A DNA stretch of 41,614 bases from a virus, in IMG/VR virus record IMGVR_UViG_3300029893_000023, positions 1 to 41,614 of that record, one strand, 5' to 3'. Of this stretch, positions 16,207-23,095 are shown piece after piece. How positions within the stretch are numbered: the stretch's first letter is position 1; each line of letters starts with the position of its first letter. A program made the position numbers and the translations under genes. Below the pieces are notes generated by a model, which worked only from the letters and a program-made list of their open reading frames with translations, was not told the origin of the DNA and did not search any database.

Positions 16207-17231
16207 TGCCCAGTCAGCTCGAAAACCCCATCGTCGATCAGCTCTGCGACGAGATCATGAAAGCACGGACCGAAGACCTGGAGCGCCGGGCCAAGGAACG
16301 GCCCCAGGAGAAGCGCGAGTACCTTTACTTGTCCGACCTGTCCCCCTGCACCCGGTTCATGTTCTACAGCCTTACGGCCGGCGATCAGCGCAAGCCCTTC
16401 GACGCTTACGTTCAGGCGATGTTGGACGAGGGAACCAGGATGGAAGATCGGATCGCCGCGCAGCTCGCGGAGCTCGGCTTCCGGGTCGTTGAGAAAGACG
16501 TTCCGGTTGAGATCCGAAACCGCAAGGGGGAGCTCGTCGCCCGCGGCCGGATCGACGGGAAGATCCTCTACAAGAAAGCCCGCATCCCCATGGAAGCGAA
16601 GATGCTGTCGCCCAACATCTTCGACCGTCTCAACACCGCCGAAGACCTATTCCGCTTCCACTGGACCGAGAAGTATCTTCGGCAGCTTCTGTTCTACCTG
16701 TACGGCTTCGGCGAAGAGCAGGGGTTCTTTCACCTTAACGACGGCCGGGGTCATTGGAAGGTCGTCCCGGTCTACCTCGGGCAGTACTTGGACTACGTGG
16801 AGCGGACCCTGCAGCGGATGGAAGCCGCCTTCGAGGCCAAGAAGTCCGGTCAGGCGCCCGAGCGCATCCCCTACGACCATAAGCTCTGCGGCTCCTGTGC
16901 CTTCAACGCCATCTGTCTTCCGACAACGGTGATCGAGGGCGGAGAGACTCTCAACGACCCGGACGTGGAGGCCAGGATCGCCCGGCATGAGGAGCTCAAG
17001 CCGATGGCCTCGGAGTACGACGACCTTCACGACTCGCTCAAGGAGTTCTTCGCCGGCAAACCGGCCGTCACGGTCGGGGGGCGGTTCATCATCCACCCGA
17101 AGAAGACCGCTCGGCAGTCCTATGACTACAAAGCCCTCGGCCTTTCCAAAGACGACCTGGAGAAGATCAAGAAAACCACGGTCTCCTGGGGCTTCTCCGT
17201 TGAGGACGTGACCAAGAAGGGGGGCGCGTGA
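16206..17231 (+). CDS. Cas4/RecB-like PD-(D/E)XK nuclease with Fe-S cluster
   Basis: The product is 341 residues. Core motifs: Cys48 in SPCTRFMFY; Glu76 to Glu80 helix; RIDGKI with Asp117; MEAKM with Glu130 and Lys132 (D...ExK). At the C-terminal side, Cys228, Cys231 and Cys237 in LCGSCAFNAIC complete a four-cysteine 4Fe-4S site as in Cas4 and AddB nucleases. Such enzymes resect DNA ends with 5'-3' polarity. Between the conserved DYGVIPG-type protein and a resolvase-like gene, it likely works in phage recombination or replication. No cas1/cas2 or CRISPR array is near, so this is not an adaptation Cas4. Confidence 0.75.
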   Translation: MPSQLENPIVDQLCDEIMKARTEDLERRAKERPQEKREYLYLSDLSPCTRFMFYSLTAGDQRKPFDAYVQAMLDEGTRMEDRIAAQLAELGFRVVEKDVPVEIRNRKGELVARGRIDGKILYKKARIPMEAKMLSPNIFDRLNTAEDLFRFHWTEKYLRQLLFYLYGFGEEQGFFHLNDGRGHWKVVPVYLGQYLDYVERTLQRMEAAFEAKKSGQAPERIPYDHKLCGSCAFNAICLPTTVIEGGETLNDPDVEARIARHEELKPMASEYDDLHDSLKEFFAGKPAVTVGGRFIIHPKKTARQSYDYKALGLSKDDLEKIKKTTVSWGFSVEDVTKKGGA

Positions 17232-17356
17232 GCCACATCGCCGGAATCTTCTCCCGCCGCGCGCCTAAGGGTATCCGGCCGGAGATCGAAAAAGTCCTCA
17301 AAGCCTTCGACGCCGCCACCCAGGCCGCGATCGAGAAGGAGAAAAAGAAGAAGTGA
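17228..17356 (+). CDS. Small basic protein, 42 residues
   Basis: GTG start in a GTGA overlap with the nuclease stop. The product has an amphipathic helix (GIRPEIEKVLKAFDAA) and a lysine-rich end (EKEKKKK). It is the last coding sequence before the large structured RNA. Function unknown; a nucleic-acid-binding helper is possible. Confidence 0.5.
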   Translation: MSHIAGIFSRRAPKGIRPEIEKVLKAFDAATQAAIEKEKKKK

Positions 17357-18200
17357 TCACTTCCCGCGCGACCATGGGTCCAGGAAAGCCGTCGTACATG
17401 CGGCCTCCCACTCGCTCCGGTGTCCTGGGGACCGGAGCCGCGCGGTTGATTTTGCAGTCGATCGGAAGCGCTGTTGAGCGCAGCGGCTCCCCTGGCAGGG
17501 GGCGGGGGCGAGGTGTTCGATTCACTGGCCCCGGCCGTTCAACTACCGATCGACTGCTTCCTTTGGACCCTGCGGGCCGCTGTGATGTAGCGGGGCGTGA
17601 GGCGGGGATGTCGGCTATGACAACCGCCCTCGCACAAGACCAGGCCGACTGGCTGCCGGTTGGAATCCGGCCAGGGTCCTTAGTTTTGGGGTTGGCTCCC
17701 AGCTCGTTGGATGAGCGCAAGGCCTACGTCCCGACGGGGGCGTGTCCGCGACGGCGGGCGAACGATGCGGTACGTGTCTCGGGTCTAACCCGGGCGCCCC
17801 GCATCCGATTTCGGCAAGCGCGTAATGGCGGGGTAACAAGCGCATCCGAGGGCTGGAGTAAAGGCCCGCTTGAGTTAGACACGGCGACCATGGTGTCTCG
17901 AAAACCCTGGCGCCGTGCAAATTTTGGACCGGGCAACGCCTGCGCTGCGACCCGGGGGTTTGGGACAGACAAAGCGGCGAGCCGTTTAGAGACAGCGGTC
18001 GGAGAGGCTGACGACAAAAGCCGGAGACGAGGAACAGTGGCGAGGCGAAGCCAACCACGGAAGACCTTAGTCCCCTCTCCCGTAGCGACGATTTCGGGCG
18101 TCTAAGCGCCCCGGAAAGCCGGAGTCGAGACGTAGTGGTGTCTCAGCACCTAGGGCAGGGTTTGTCCCAAACAGAATGCGCTTTGTGTCTCTTGGGAGGC
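17357..18200 (+). ncRNA. Large ornate structured RNA candidate, about 800 nt
   Basis: An 840-nt stretch without credible protein coding but dense in perfect stems. Paired segments: 17414-17421/17431-17438 (8 bp); 17454-17465/17546-17557 (12 bp) enclosing 17468-17472/17477-17481 and a T-loop-like hairpin at 17513-17525 (GTG TTCGATT CAC) inside 17505-17509/17528-17532; 17565-17572/17672-17679 (8 bp) with 17577-17581/17589-17593; 17726-17732/17737-17743; 17764-17770/17799-17805; 17877-17882/17893-17898; 17929-17933/17951-17955; 18037-18040/18055-18058. Size, phage context and T-loop recall GOLLD and ROOL RNAs, but no sequence match can be claimed. No own promoter was found. Confidence 0.6.
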
Positions 18201-18203
18201 GGA

Positions 18204-18440
18204 ATGGCAAAGAAGACGTTGACGATAGACAACCCGGGCGTCGTGATCGCATCCAACGTCCCCGGGAAGCTGGTCCTCGATTTCAACGAGTTCGGAGAGG
18301 GCGGGGTAGTCACGAAGCGAGCCCGCATCCGGTTTACGACCTGGGACATTCGAGTGCTGGCGGAACAGCTCGCGCGCGGCCTGAAGGCTCAACGCCGCTG
18401 GCTGGACGAGATCGACCTTGCCTTCAAGACAACCCCATGA
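18204..18440 (+). CDS. Hypothetical protein, 78 residues
   Basis: ATG chosen at 18204 because GGGAGGCGG lies just upstream; the frame is open further 5' into the structured RNA. The product is a small beta-alpha protein (VVIASNVPGKLVLDFNEFG, then FTTWDIRVLAEQLARGL). Similar short proteins occur in phage early regions with no known role. Confidence 0.55.
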   Translation: MAKKTLTIDNPGVVIASNVPGKLVLDFNEFGEGGVVTKRARIRFTTWDIRVLAEQLARGLKAQRRWLDEIDLAFKTTP

Positions 18441-18443
18441 TCT

Positions 18444-18845
18444 ATGCAGATCGCCAAATACAAGGTGCCCTGCGAGTGCGGGGAGTTCAAAGAGGTCGAG
18501 GTCAATCTTTTCACTGGCGAGCACCGTATTATCTCGCCAATAAAGCCTACCGGATTCGCGGAGCTCAAAGCCGTTACGGATCACTACAAGAAACTGAAGG
18601 GCTTCGATCAAATCCAGACCTGGGACAAACTCTACCGCCCCCGAGCCTTCGCTGCCGCCAAGAAGCTCCTCAATTTCTTCTCGAAGCACGAAGCTCCCAT
18701 CGACCTGATCCGCGAGCTCCTCGCCGACATCAACACCGAGTCGGTCAGGATCGGCTACTCATGGACGCTCGAAACCGCGGTCAAGCGGGCGCCGGACTGG
18801 CTTGCCGGCAAGATCAAGGGGCCGGCGAGGCGCCGCGATGACTGA
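18444..18845 (+). CDS. Hypothetical protein, 133 residues
   Basis: The product begins with a Cys pair (VPCECGEFKEVEV) that may bind metal and continues as a helical domain (PRAFAAAKKLLNFFSKHEAP, IDLIRELLADI). It overlaps the next gene by 8 nt. No family recognised. Confidence 0.5.
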   Translation: MQIAKYKVPCECGEFKEVEVNLFTGEHRIISPIKPTGFAELKAVTDHYKKLKGFDQIQTWDKLYRPRAFAAAKKLLNFFSKHEAPIDLIRELLADINTESVRIGYSWTLETAVKRAPDWLAGKIKGPARRRDD

Positions 18846-19491
18846 GGAGCTGATGGAGGAAGGCGAGGAGTTTATTTCTGGCGTCGAATCCGAGGCCGTA
18901 GAGGAACATGCAGCGACCGGAGAATCTAAGGGGCCACCCAAGCCGGCCTGGGATACGCCGACCCTTACCCTTACGTTTCCGTTCCCCGGCATCGTCCGCC
19001 GCGGTTCTCAGTGGATCACGGACACCGATGGGACAAGATGGGCGATCGAGAAGCTAGAGGATCGAGCCACCTATCCTCCAGCCTGCGGGGACGAAGACGT
19101 TGAGAAGGGCTGCGGCCGGACCACCGGCTATATCGTAATTCCCGAGTACAAGCATTGGCTGAAGGCCAACCCTTACTCCGCCTTTCTCTTCCGCTCCCAC
19201 GGAGCTGGAACCGCGGCCTACGCCATCGAGCGCAATGCCTTCATCCCTGTTCGCATCTGCATCGGTTGCGCCTCCGCTAGAGACGGCTACCGATGCGGGA
19301 AGAAGTATCCCTACGACCAACACCGCCAGAAGCAGCAAATCATGAACAGCGAGGAATTGACCGCAAAGGAGAAGGAGGTCGCCCTAAACGCTTTCAACGC
19401 CGGCTTCAAGAAGGGAGCCGCCGCGGTCCAGGAAGCAGCCGGCGACAAGGACCGCAAGAAGTATCTCCCGAAACCCGGGAAGGGAGGGTAG
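18838..19491 (+). CDS. Hypothetical protein with cysteine motifs, 217 residues
   Basis: ATG at 18838 follows GGCGAGG; an earlier in-frame ATG at 18802 lacks support. Residues 1-50 are acidic. The middle contains CGDEDVEKGCG and later CIGCA plus CGKKYPYDQH, a possible zinc site. The C-terminus is a helical Lys/Ala tail. It directly precedes the resolvase-like nuclease. Unrecognised; nucleic-acid contact is plausible. Confidence 0.5.
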   Translation: MTEELMEEGEEFISGVESEAVEEHAATGESKGPPKPAWDTPTLTLTFPFPGIVRRGSQWITDTDGTRWAIEKLEDRATYPPACGDEDVEKGCGRTTGYIVIPEYKHWLKANPYSAFLFRSHGAGTAAYAIERNAFIPVRICIGCASARDGYRCGKKYPYDQHRQKQQIMNSEELTAKEKEVALNAFNAGFKKGAAAVQEAAGDKDRKKYLPKPGKGG

Positions 19492-19929
19492 ATGGCGCGA
19501 AAGGAAATCGAGGCGGGCAAGCGCTTCGAAAACAAAATCAAGGAGTACCTAGAAAGCCTTGGCTGGACGGTGGACAAGGCTCGGCCGTCGATTGGCCGGA
19601 GGTTCGACAAGGTTCAAAAGAAGGTCCTACTCTTTTCGACCCCAAACGATTTCTTCGGCGCCGCGGATCTTATCGCCGTCAAGCCAAACAGTCCTTATAC
19701 GCTCTTCGCTCAATGCACTCTCGGCGACGTGAGCGCTCGCCGCAAGAAACTCGAAGCCGTCCCATGGAACCTCGATGTTCAGCGCGTTCAGCTCTGGAGT
19801 CGGGACAGCAGCATGGTCGGCGGCGTCAGGGTTCAGCAGCTCATCCAGAACCAGGAAGGAGCGTTGTTCTGGACCCTCGTAGGATTTCGATGCCGAGCCG
19901 GGGAACCCGCCCCGGCCGGAGTTCTGTGA
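19492..19929 (+). CDS. Resolvase-like PD-(D/E)XK endonuclease
   Basis: The product is 145 residues. GKRFENKIKEYLESLGW at the start supplies the motif-I Glu helix; NDFFGAADLIAVK supplies the catalytic Asp; FAQCTLGD occupies the QxT position seen in phage and archaeal Holliday-junction-resolvase-like enzymes in place of ExK. Length and order fit that family. It likely cleaves branched DNA during recombination or packaging. Substrate not provable here. Confidence 0.6.
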   Translation: MARKEIEAGKRFENKIKEYLESLGWTVDKARPSIGRRFDKVQKKVLLFSTPNDFFGAADLIAVKPNSPYTLFAQCTLGDVSARRKKLEAVPWNLDVQRVQLWSRDSSMVGGVRVQQLIQNQEGALFWTLVGFRCRAGEPAPAGVL

Positions 19930-19940
19930 CAGGAGGAGCC

Positions 19941-20279
19941 ATGAGCACAGCCGTAGCCGAACGCCCCAAGAAGACGAAGCCGACCAAGAAGAACGAGACG
20001 CGCCCGGACAAGCAGCCCGAGCTGCCGGGGACCCCTCCCCGCGGCGCCGCCTACCGCGCGGCCCAGGACGTTCTGAAGTACCAGGACGATCTCAGGTCGA
20101 AGGAGGAAGGTCTGGACACCCGAAAGGCTGAGGTCCGCAACCTCATGAAGGATGAGGGCCTCAGCACTCTCACGGTGGAGCACCCCGACGACCCCGGCAA
20201 GCAGTTCGTGTTCGTCAGGAAGAAGACGGAGGAGAAGCTGTCGATCCGGCAGGAGAAGACCGGATTCAACAAGACGTAA
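19941..20279 (+). CDS. Hypothetical protein, 112 residues
   Basis: Starts after AGGAGGAGCC. The N-terminal 35 residues are Lys/Thr/Pro-rich and disordered; a coiled-coil helix follows (YQDDLRSKEEGLDTRKAEVR), then a small beta segment (QFVFVRKKTEEKLSIR). This arrangement occurs in small phage early proteins with no known role. Confidence 0.5.
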   Translation: MSTAVAERPKKTKPTKKNETRPDKQPELPGTPPRGAAYRAAQDVLKYQDDLRSKEEGLDTRKAEVRNLMKDEGLSTLTVEHPDDPGKQFVFVRKKTEEKLSIRQEKTGFNKT

Positions 20280-20286
20280 GCATACA

Positions 20287-20311
20287 GCCCCTCCCCGGAG
20301 GGGCCAATTTT
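20287..20311 (+). terminator. Weak intrinsic terminator before groES
   Basis: GCCCCTCC pairs with GGAGGGGC around a very short loop (20287-20304) and is followed by CAATTTT. The stem is GC-rich; the T run is only four. It could reduce readthrough into the co-chaperonin gene. Confidence 0.4.
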
Positions 20312-20320
20312 GGAGAACCC

Positions 20321-20776
20321 ATGAACCTTATCCCGATCGGTGACAACATCATCGTCCGCCCGCTGCCCCGAGAGAAGAAGCTGGCCTCAGGCCTCATCAT
20401 CCCCGACTCCGCCAAGCGCCCCCCAATGATCGGCGACGTGCTCGCCGCCGGCCCCGGGCGCCACACCGAGACCGGCGCCCTGATTCAAAACCCGGTCAAA
20501 GCCGGCGATCGAGTAGCCTTCCATCGCTTCGCGGGAACGGAGGTAAAGGTCCGAGAGAACGAAGAGCCGGTTGTGATCATGTCCATGCACGATGTGCTCG
20601 CCGTGATCGAAACCGCCCGCAAGCCTTCTGCGCTGGCGGAGCACGTCCGCGAAATCGCCGGATCGCTGTCCGACTCCGGCCAGCCCGCCTACGTTCAGGA
20701 GCTCGCCAAGGCCGCTCTGAGCCTGGCGGAGCAGTACGAGATCCTCAGGATAGGTACGGAGGCGGCAAATGTCTGA
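20321..20776 (+). CDS. groES: Phage GroES-like co-chaperonin
   Basis: The product is 151 residues. Residues 1-97 match the Cpn10 fold: IPIGDNIIVRPLPREK, a mobile-loop region (KKLASGLIIPD), GDVLAAGPG, VKAGDRVAFHRFAG, and the final VVIMSMHDVLAVIE. Co-chaperonins cap host GroEL; phage versions such as T4 gp31 help fold the capsid protein. Residues 98-151 are an extra helical tail absent from bacterial GroES, possibly tuning host GroEL. It lies in the early region and carries its own leader after a terminator-like hairpin. Confidence 0.85.
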   Translation: MNLIPIGDNIIVRPLPREKKLASGLIIPDSAKRPPMIGDVLAAGPGRHTETGALIQNPVKAGDRVAFHRFAGTEVKVRENEEPVVIMSMHDVLAVIETARKPSALAEHVREIAGSLSDSGQPAYVQELAKAALSLAEQYEILRIGTEAANV

Positions 20777-21050
20777 GAAGAGCCCTTACCGGGAAGTGGG
20801 TCTCAACTCGATAACCGCTCGCCGCGACCCGCCAAGGCGCAAGGTGAACCTCAGCAAGGGGCTCGGCCTAGCCTATGTCCGGCTGCAGTCCAGCAAACGA
20901 AGGCGAGCCAAAAAGTGCCTGGTCACGTCCTGCAACCGCCTCCGCGACTACGAGAGCAAGTTCTGCCCCTATCATTCAGAGCCTAGGACGATCACTAGAT
21001 TCCCGATCGTCAGCAAGACTTGGCGCAGGGATGCGGTGACGGCGGTATGA
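20769..21050 (+). CDS. Small basic protein with Cys/His motif
   Basis: The product is 93 residues, overlapping the groES gene by 8 nt. It is Arg/Lys-rich with a C-terminal CLVTSCNRLR and FCPYHS, a Cys4/His-type zinc knuckle spacing. It is ATGA-coupled to the HNH gene. A nucleic-acid-binding protein is likely. Confidence 0.5.
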   Translation: MSEKSPYREVGLNSITARRDPPRRKVNLSKGLGLAYVRLQSSKRRRAKKCLVTSCNRLRDYESKFCPYHSEPRTITRFPIVSKTWRRDAVTAV

Positions 21051-21316
21051 GAGGCAAGCCCATACCCCAGAAGGTCCGCGAAGCCGTCCGCGAACGCTCC
21101 CGCGGCCTGTGCGAAGCCAGGCTCGACGGTTGCCGCTGGTCTGCAACGGAAATGCACCACGTCAAAAGCCGAGCCCGCGGAGGACCGAACACGGCTGAGA
21201 ACATAAAACACCTGTGCTGGTCCTGCCACATGAAGGTGACGACCCACGCCCCGGGTACCGCCCATCTTCGGACGCAGTCCTGGCAGGCCGTTGGTGCGAC
21301 CGAGGCGGACGCATGA
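21047..21316 (+). CDS. HNH endonuclease
   Basis: The product is 89 residues. CEARLDGC and CWSCH form the structural zinc site; MHHVKSRARGGPNTAENIKH is the His-His-Asn core with two catalytic histidines. Free-standing HNH proteins in phages act in packaging or as homing nucleases. Far from the terminase and in the early operon, it is more likely a DNA-metabolism nuclease. Confidence 0.75.
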   Translation: MRGKPIPQKVREAVRERSRGLCEARLDGCRWSATEMHHVKSRARGGPNTAENIKHLCWSCHMKVTTHAPGTAHLRTQSWQAVGATEADA

Positions 21317-21447
21317 TTCACGTCACCATTCCCCGAAACGCCAATGGCGTAGAAGCCGTGATCGCAGTCTGCCGGGCGCTCCAGATCCCGCTCCGGTGGT
21401 TGAACGAGCCAGCCGCTCCTGGGGATCCGCTTTGGAGGCTGAGATGA
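21313..21447 (+). CDS. Hypothetical small protein, 44 residues
   Basis: ATGA overlap at each end. The product (begins MIHVTIPRNANGVEAV) is a short strand-helix unit without a recognised domain. Kept because of tight coupling in the operon. Confidence 0.45.
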   Translation: MIHVTIPRNANGVEAVIAVCRALQIPLRWLNEPAAPGDPLWRLR

Positions 21448-21743
21448 CAGTGACCCGCCCCAACCCGTCGGAGGTAGAGCGTGTGGCGAGGGCGATAGCG
21501 GACAACGATCCGCGCTGTCTCGGATGGGAGATAACCGTCATGAAGCATGAGTATCGAAAACTGGCCCGCGCCGCCATCCGCGCCCTCCGACCGAGCCGAG
21601 ACACGAAGCCGAAGGATTGCCGGGCCGTGATTCATTGCGGTCCCGGCCACCAAACGACGATGCGGTGCGAGTTGAAAGGCCCACATCGACAACACGCAGC
21701 AGGCCGAATGTGTTTCTACGAGTTCTACTGGACCGGCAAGTAG
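21444..21743 (+). CDS. Hypothetical small protein, 99 residues
   Basis: The N-terminal half is one helix pair (SEVERVARAIADNDPRCLGW ... YRKLARAAIRAL), a pattern common in small phage proteins. The C-terminal half has several Cys/His residues (AVIHCGPGHQTTMRCEL, HRQHAAGRMC). It ends at a TAG. The same frame stays open for 28 more codons to a TGA that overlaps the next start. Confidence 0.5.
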   Translation: MTVTRPNPSEVERVARAIADNDPRCLGWEITVMKHEYRKLARAAIRALRPSRDTKPKDCRAVIHCGPGHQTTMRCELKGPHRQHAAGRMCFYEFYWTGK

Positions 21744-21826
21744 GCAGTCAGCGGCTACTTCAACGAGTCGCCGGAAGAAGCTGGCGAGCCCGTCATGAAG
21801 TCGAGGACCGGGAAGGGAGGAAAGAA

Positions 21827-22495
21827 ATGATCGTCACCAAAGAAGCTCTTGAGAAGTCCGACGCTTGCGCCGAAGGTAAGGCCTGGGGTCTAGAAACCCT
21901 GAACCTAAAAGGCGGTATCGAGGCAAAGAAGCTCTGGCCCAAGTTCGACCGCGCTGATTGGTTGATGTGGGCGCTGTGGCATACCGAGAGCGTCAACATC
22001 GAGCAGCTAATCATGCTTTCAGTAGTGACGGGGCGCTTGTCGCTTAAATACGCGAGGAAAGAGGATTTGCCAGTGCTTCAAGTCGCCTTCGATGCGGCGG
22101 AAGCCGTAGCGCGAGAGAATACCCAAGCCAATAGGTCGGCGGCGTGGTCGGCGTGGTCGGCGGCGTGGTCGGCGGAGTCGGCGGCGAGGTCGGCGTGGTC
22201 GGCGGCTTCGGCGGCGGCGAGGTCGGCGGCGAGGTCGGCGGCGTGGTCGGCGGCGTGGTCGGCGTGGTCGGCGGCGAGGTCGGCGGCGAGGTCGGCGGCG
22301 GAGTCGGCGGAGTCGGCGGCGAGGTCGGCGGAGTCGGCGGCGAGGTCGGCGGAGTCGGCGGCGTGGTCGGCGTGGTCGGCGGCGTGGTCGGCGGCTCACA
22401 AAGAAATGTGCGCTATGATCCTGGCCGAAATGAAGAAACCTTACTTCAAAAAGCTCGGGAAGCCCACCCGCCAAGACCGCGATGGGAAGAAATGA
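21827..22495 (+). CDS. Protein with hypervariable Ala/Ser repeat tract
   Basis: The product is 222 residues; start after GGGAGGAAAG. Residues 1-100 form a globular helical domain (LKGGIEAKKLWPKFDRADWL, EAVARENTQANRS). Residues about 104-190 are repeats of AAxSA and AxSA, where x is Trp, Arg or Glu. A 30-residue basic end follows (EMKKPYFKKLGKP). The repeats should make a long amphipathic helix or solenoid edge. Similar repeat proteins are widespread in phages and hosts with unknown role. Stop overlaps the next start. Confidence 0.55.
   Translation: MIVTKEALEKSDACAEGKAWGLETLNLKGGIEAKKLWPKFDRADWLMWALWHTESVNIEQLIMLSVVTGRLSLKYARKEDLPVLQVAFDAAEAVARENTQANRSAAWSAWSAAWSAESAARSAWSAASAAARSAARSAAWSAAWSAWSAARSAARSAAESAESAARSAESAARSAESAAWSAWSAAWSAAHKEMCAMILAEMKKPYFKKLGKPTRQDRDGKK
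22136..22395 (+). repeat. GTCGGC-rich tandem repeat tract
   Basis: About 260 nt of degenerate 6-, 9- and 12-nt units built on TCGGCG with GTG, GAG or AGG interruptions. Nearly all copies use identical codons, so the array is expanding or contracting at DNA level. It codes for the Ala/Ser repeats in one frame and Val/Gly repeats in another. Confidence 0.85.
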
Positions 22496-22866
22496 TGACA
22501 ATTTGTGAAGAAGGGCACGACCCTATCGTGTACCAGGAGAAGCCAAGGGGTACCTACCCCATGAAGTGCCCTTTGTGCGTTGCCATCGACGAGGCAACGG
22601 CGGCGGAAGCGCGCGGCAAGCTGGTGGTAGCGCTGATTCCGTTCCGCTGCCGCGGCGCGTGGTGGCATGAGGCCGTGCTGTGGAGATCCACAGAGATTCG
22701 CTGCGTCCGCAAGCGCATCCACTTCCTGCGTCCTGACGGGAGCCGCGCGGAGTACGGCGCTGGTCACGATTCCTGCATAGTCATTTGGAAGCCGGGACAT
22801 CTTGGCAACCCACGCATTAGATCGTGGGATCAAGGCAAGCCCGCCGCCCCAAGCGTAGCAGCGTGA
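22495..22866 (+). CDS. Zinc-ribbon-like start fused to C-terminal half of phage Dam methyltransferase
   Basis: The product is 123 residues (a second ATG lies at 22492). Residues 1-30 hold CEEGHD and CPLC, a small zinc site. The rest (ARGKLVVALIPFRCRGAWWH, EIRCVRKRIHFLRPDG, DSCIVIWKPG) follows the C-terminal half of phage N6-adenine methyltransferases of the Dam family, whose pattern is VVxLIPxR..WxHxxV...IRxxxGRxxF..., ending in xIVVFxPG. The catalytic DPPY motif and the SAM-binding first half are absent. It is therefore unlikely to methylate alone; a DNA-binding or regulatory remnant is possible. Confidence 0.5.
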   Translation: MTICEEGHDPIVYQEKPRGTYPMKCPLCVAIDEATAAEARGKLVVALIPFRCRGAWWHEAVLWRSTEIRCVRKRIHFLRPDGSRAEYGAGHDSCIVIWKPGHLGNPRIRSWDQGKPAAPSVAA

Positions 22867-22876
22867 GGAGGGAGCG

Positions 22877-23095
22877 ATGAAAGACGGAGGACCGGCGTTT
22901 CCGACCGACCACGTAAAACACTATCCGAGCCACTCAGGCATGAGCCTCCGCGACTACTTCGCGGCCAAGGCCCTACAAGGCATCGTCGCGCTGCAAGATG
23001 GGTGCGGCGATAAACACTCAACGGCTCGATATTGTTACGAGTACGCCGACGCCATGCTCGCGGCCAGGGCCACCCCGCCGACGGAGGGCAGATGA
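22877..23095 (+). CDS. Conserved phage protein of the DGGPAFP/GMSLRDYFA family
   Basis: The product is 72 residues. KDGGPAFPTDHV, then GMSLRDYFAAKALQGIVA, then ADAMLAAR is a widespread small phage and prophage protein pattern of unknown function. Start follows GGAGGGAGCG. It is ATGA-coupled to the coiled-coil gene. Confidence 0.75.
   Translation: MKDGGPAFPTDHVKHYPSHSGMSLRDYFAAKALQGIVALQDGCGDKHSTARYCYEYADAMLAARATPPTEGR

Noticed and set aside
16206-17231. CRISPR adaptation Cas4
   Set aside because: No cas1, cas2 or repeat array in the window; neighbours are phage recombination genes.
17430-17540. A tRNA gene around the TTCGATT loop
   Set aside because: No 7-bp acceptor partner, poor D and anticodon arms, and the T-stem-like helix is nested in a different 12-bp domain.
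17353-18105. 250-codon rightward ORF through the structured region
   Set aside because: Starts without a ribosome site, composition is Arg/Gly/Ser/Pro-rich with no motif, and it is interrupted by numerous perfect inverted repeats; better explained as RNA.
22136-22395. CRISPR array
   Set aside because: Units are 6-12 nt, in frame and without unique spacers; it is a coding low-complexity repeat.
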